8,413 nt of DNA from CALLVY01 sp937899855 (GTDB lineage: Bacteria; Bacteroidota; Bacteroidia; Chitinophagales; Saprospiraceae). A program made the position numbers and the translations under genes. The stretch is taken from assembly GCA_039820405.1 (NCBI GenBank), contig JBCBQC010000161.1, positions 1 through 8,413 on the forward strand. The letters are read 5' to 3'. Below the pieces are notes generated by a model that did no database searches, was not told the origin of the DNA, and saw only the letters and a list, made by a program, of their open reading frames with translations. Shown piece by piece: positions 6,401 to 8,413 of the stretch; within the stretch, counting starts at the first letter, position 1; every line of letters begins with the position of its first letter.

Positions 6401-7858
6401 TTGCTCCTGCTTGGCCTGCTCCTCATCAGCCATACGGGACGCAGCCAAACTACGACCTTTCCCGATAGTACGCGCTACGATGCCGCGACCATCCTGGCCG
6501 ATTTTGATTTTTTACACCAAGCCCTCCGCGATGGGCATCCCGCCTGGGGGCACTACTACCCCTCCGACAGCATGGAGCACTGGTTTGCCCAGGTCCGCGC
6601 TACGCTCGGAGTTCCCCACAGCGAACGTGCGTTTCGAGAGAAACTATACCCCCTGATTGACCGCTTGGCTTGTGGCCACACCCGGCTCTTGCTGTCCAAA
6701 GCAAGTACCAAGCGTCAAAAAAAGCAGGACCGCGCCGATACTCCCCGGCGCTACCCGCCCTTCCGCGCCAGCTACCTGGACGAAAAACTCTACCTCACCG
6801 CCACCACCGACTCTACTCACTTGGTACCCGGCAGTGAAATCCTCCGCATCAACGGGCGGGCCGCCTCCGATATCATCGAGGACTTGCGGCGGCGCTTCAC
6901 CAGCGACGGTTACAACCAAAGCAATACGCTGGCCTTGATTCGTTACAATTTTGACGGTTATTACCGCTTTCATTTCGGTGAGTGGCCCCAGTATGAGTTG
7001 GACCTGGTCTTAGCCAGTGGCGATACGGTCCAACAACGGGTAGCAGCCTTGGAGACAACGCTGGACAAACGGCTGGCCGCGTCCAAAAAGCGCCGGGCGG
7101 CCGCCCGGATTGGGGGTACCGAAATTTTACGCAAAAAAGGTTACCAACTAAGCTGGCTGGCACAAGACAGCAGCGTAGCGGTCATGGACATCAGGGGCTT
7201 CCGCCTGTGGCGGGGCCGGTCCTTTTACCGCAAGGCCTTTCGCCACCTCGAACGAGCGGGAAACGAGCAACTGGTCATCGACCTGCGCAATAATGGAGGG
7301 GGAGCGATCCAGGATGCCTTTCGCCTGCTTTCCTATTTGGTGGACGAGCCCGTAGAAATCCTGGCCGAGCGACGGCGAGGAAAAGCCCCTTACGAGCGCT
7401 ACCTCAACCAAAGGCTGGTACGTAAGCTGGTATCGGCCCTGGTGTTGCCCTTTTCCTTTAAAAAGCGCAAACGGGAAGATCGCTTGGAAATCAGTGGAAC
7501 TGCTCAGCCGCGGACAAAACATCACTACGGGGGAAGGGTTTACGTATTGGTCAACGGCCGTACCTTCTCGGCTTCGGTAATGGTGAGTGCCTTTCTGCGC
7601 GATCAGAACCGGGCGGTATTTATCGGACAGGAGACGGGGGGTGGGGAAAAGGGGACCAACGCTTTTTTTCTACCCAAGCTACGGCTACCCAATACGGGCA
7701 TTCGGCTGGTATTTCCCCGGTATCAGATGACACATCGGGTGGCGGCCCAGGATCGGGGACGGGGGCTGGTTCCCGACTACGAGTTATCGTACGACTTAGA
7801 GGCTTTGCTGGAGGGGCGGGATCTGGAATTGGAGCAGTTGCGGGACCTGGTAAAATAA
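6401..7858 (+). CDS. S41-family serine peptidase (C-terminal-processing-protease-like), exported; start uncertain
   Basis: The frame opens at ATG 6269 (529 residues), inside the receptor gene. The last possible start before the hydrophobic core of the signal peptide is TTG at 6401 (485 residues), used here. Numbered from 6269, a signal-like stretch (FRFPHLLLLGLLLISHTGRSQ) lies at 40-60. The S41 N-terminal helical bundle holds the typical LACGHTRLL (133-141). A PDZ-like segment, 'LVPGSEILRINGRAASDIIEDL' (185-206), comes next. The catalytic half carries LVIDLRNNGGGA (335-346) and VLVNGRTFSASVMVSAF (426-442). Ser434 is the expected nucleophile; Lys461, in 'ETGGGEKGTN', is the candidate general base, two residues further away than in E. 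coli Tsp. A basic insert (about 365-405) separates the NNGGG loop from the Ser motif. The enzyme probably cuts periplasmic or envelope proteins; its substrate is unknown. It sits directly behind the receptor gene, so translation may be coupled. Confidence 0.85.
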   Translation: MLLLGLLLISHTGRSQTTTFPDSTRYDAATILADFDFLHQALRDGHPAWGHYYPSDSMEHWFAQVRATLGVPHSERAFREKLYPLIDRLACGHTRLLLSKASTKRQKKQDRADTPRRYPPFRASYLDEKLYLTATTDSTHLVPGSEILRINGRAASDIIEDLRRRFTSDGYNQSNTLALIRYNFDGYYRFHFGEWPQYELDLVLASGDTVQQRVAALETTLDKRLAASKKRRAAARIGGTEILRKKGYQLSWLAQDSSVAVMDIRGFRLWRGRSFYRKAFRHLERAGNEQLVIDLRNNGGGAIQDAFRLLSYLVDEPVEILAERRRGKAPYERYLNQRLVRKLVSALVLPFSFKKRKREDRLEISGTAQPRTKHHYGGRVYVLVNGRTFSASVMVSAFLRDQNRAVFIGQETGGGEKGTNAFFLPKLRLPNTGIRLVFPRYQMTHRVAAQDRGRGLVPDYELSYDLEALLEGRDLELEQLRDLVK

Positions 7859-7892
7859 CCTCCGGAGCTTCAATAAACTGCTCTGATTGGGT

Positions 7893-8030
7893 CTTTGGGG
7901 CGCTGGGTGGAAATGTTAAAATTTTTGAAGGCCCATTTTTTTGCTAAAAATTTTTCCAGTAAATTCAGGGCTTTCAGCGAATGTACAATAAAAAATCACA
8001 ATATGTTTTATGGAATTTCAGGCCCCAAAG
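7893..8030. repeat. AT-rich 138-bp segment bounded by 9-bp inverted repeats
   Basis: CTTTGGGGC (7893-7901) and its exact reverse complement GCCCCAAAG (8022-8030) bracket an AT-rich interior. Inward of each repeat the similarity continues loosely (a GAAAT block within about 15 bases on both sides). No target-site duplication is obvious. It could be a small non-autonomous insertion remnant or chance; a 9-bp match over this distance is only modest evidence. Confidence 0.3.
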
Positions 8031-8173
8031 CGTCTATGTATTGCCTTTTCCTGATTCTAGACGGTAGGAAGGGCCATTGTTTAACTTCCTCAGCTAGGAT
8101 CAGAACCTAGGTTTGGGTGATGGCGCTATGCTTGCGTGTGGTGGTCGTCGAGGGGTGCGGTGAACGGTCGTAC

Positions 8174-8196
8174 CTTGAGGGTGGGTCCCACCCAAG
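8174..8196. repeat. GC-rich palindrome just before the tandem array
   Basis: GGGTGGG-T-CCCACCC (8179-8193) is a perfect 15-bp inverted repeat. CTT (8174-8176) and AAG (8194-8196) extend it, with a 2-nt bulge on the left side. No T-run follows on either strand, so it is not a normal intrinsic terminator. It ends about 24 bp before the first unit of the 10-bp array. Confidence 0.55.
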
Positions 8197-8220
8197 CCCA
8201 AAATTCTGCCCCAAAACGCC

Positions 8221-8380
8221 ACTCGAACCCACTCGAACCCACTCGAACCCACTCGAACCCGCTCGAACCCGCTCGAACCCACTCGAACCTACTCGAACCT
8301 ACTCGAACCTACTCGAACCTACTCGAACCTACTCGAACCCACTCGAACCCACTCGAACCCACTCGAACCCGCTCGAACCT
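8221..8380. repeat. Tandem array of sixteen 10-bp units, consensus RCTCGAACCY
   Basis: Sixteen head-to-tail units of exactly 10 bp are present, all sharing the core CTCGAACC. Only the first base (A or G) and last base (C or T) vary. In order the units are four A..C, two G..C, five A..T, four A..C and one G..T. A degenerate partial unit (ACCCACTCCC) and a C-rich tail follow. Blocks of identical variants show expansion by local duplication, as in a minisatellite/VNTR. There are no spacers, so it is not a CRISPR array. It is readable without stops in all + frames as a 10-residue cyclic repeat, but no gene context supports translation. Confidence 0.95.
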
Positions 8381-8413
8381 ACCCACTCCCTCCCCCCAAA
8401 CCCTTTCCCCATC

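Larger units (their letters stand above)
7859..8220. other. Non-coding stretch after the peptidase gene
   Basis: I see no supportable gene in these ~360 bases. About 7910-8040 is markedly AT-rich compared with the GC-rich genes around it, with runs such as AAAATTTTTG and AAAAATTTTTCC. From about 8110 the base composition becomes GC-rich again. A 71-codon frame at 7895-8110 is low-complexity and without a recognisable domain. Palindromes in the stretch are AACCTAGGTT (8104-8113) and GGGTGGG-T-CCCACCC (8179-8193). I found no clear intrinsic terminator for the peptidase transcript. Confidence 0.6.

Noticed and set aside
7895..8110. 71-codon + strand frame after the peptidase gene
   Set aside because: It lies in AT-rich non-coding DNA, has no domain or start context, and its composition differs from all real genes here.
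8100..8282. 60-codon - strand frame reading into the tandem array
   Set aside because: Its N-terminal half is only the translated 10-bp repeat (GSSGFE..VRV), and nothing supports expression.
8221..8380. Possible tRNA T-arm remnants, because the - strand unit GGGTTCGAGT resembles the GGTTCGA T-loop consensus
   Set aside because: No acceptor stem, D-arm or anticodon arm is nearby, and the units repeat every 10 bp, which is too short for a tRNA fragment array.
8221..8380. CRISPR array
   Set aside because: The units are 10 bp, directly adjoining, with no spacers and no cas genes in the window.

Overview
The window looks like chromosomal DNA from a GC-rich member of the Bacteroidota, probably of the Saprospiria/Lewinella kind. 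The evidence is indirect. The start codons lack clear Shine-Dalgarno sequences. One promoter fits the Bacteroidota consensus (TTG, about 20 bp, TAnnTTTG). The exported proteins (a TonB-dependent receptor, a Cys-marked outer-membrane barrel, a small 'NQDYIAENxC' protein and an S41 peptidase) are of types common in that phylum. No phylogenetic marker gene is present, so the genus is a guess.

Layout, left to right. (1) The 3' end of proC (proline biosynthesis) on the + strand. (2) A convergent block on the - strand with three genes for exported proteins. In transcription order these are a 131-aa membrane-anchored Cys/His protein (2641 to 2246), a 299-aa outer-membrane barrel whose predicted mature N-terminus is CDGCGC (2094 to 1195), and a 256-aa His-rich lipoprotein made of two copies of one ~100-aa domain (1136 to 366). 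A hairpin-plus-T-run terminator lies between the first and second genes, and tandem hairpins follow the last. (3) Divergently, on the + strand, rmuC (2841-4160). (4) A TonB-dependent receptor (4285-6381) behind a good Bacteroidota-type promoter whose spacer holds a perfect small palindrome. (5) Overlapping or immediately after it, an S41-family serine peptidase with no normal start codon at the expected place. (6) A ~360-bp non-coding stretch with an AT-rich segment bounded by 9-bp inverted repeats and a 15-bp palindrome. (7) A clean tandem array of sixteen 10-bp units (8221-8380) near the window edge.

How the genes may work together. The - strand genes carry Cys/His clusters on exported proteins anchored in or associated with different envelope layers. 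This suggests handling of a thiophilic or His-liganded metal, with copper the first guess, but the metal and direction of transport are inference. The TonB-dependent receptor and S41 peptidase form a probable second unit for uptake of a scarce ligand and peptide processing in the envelope. The receptor's plug resembles my recollection of the YncD/PqqU-type subfamily; this was not tested by search. proC and rmuC are housekeeping genes flanking the - strand block.

No rRNA, tRNA, CRISPR, transposase or prophage gene was recognised.
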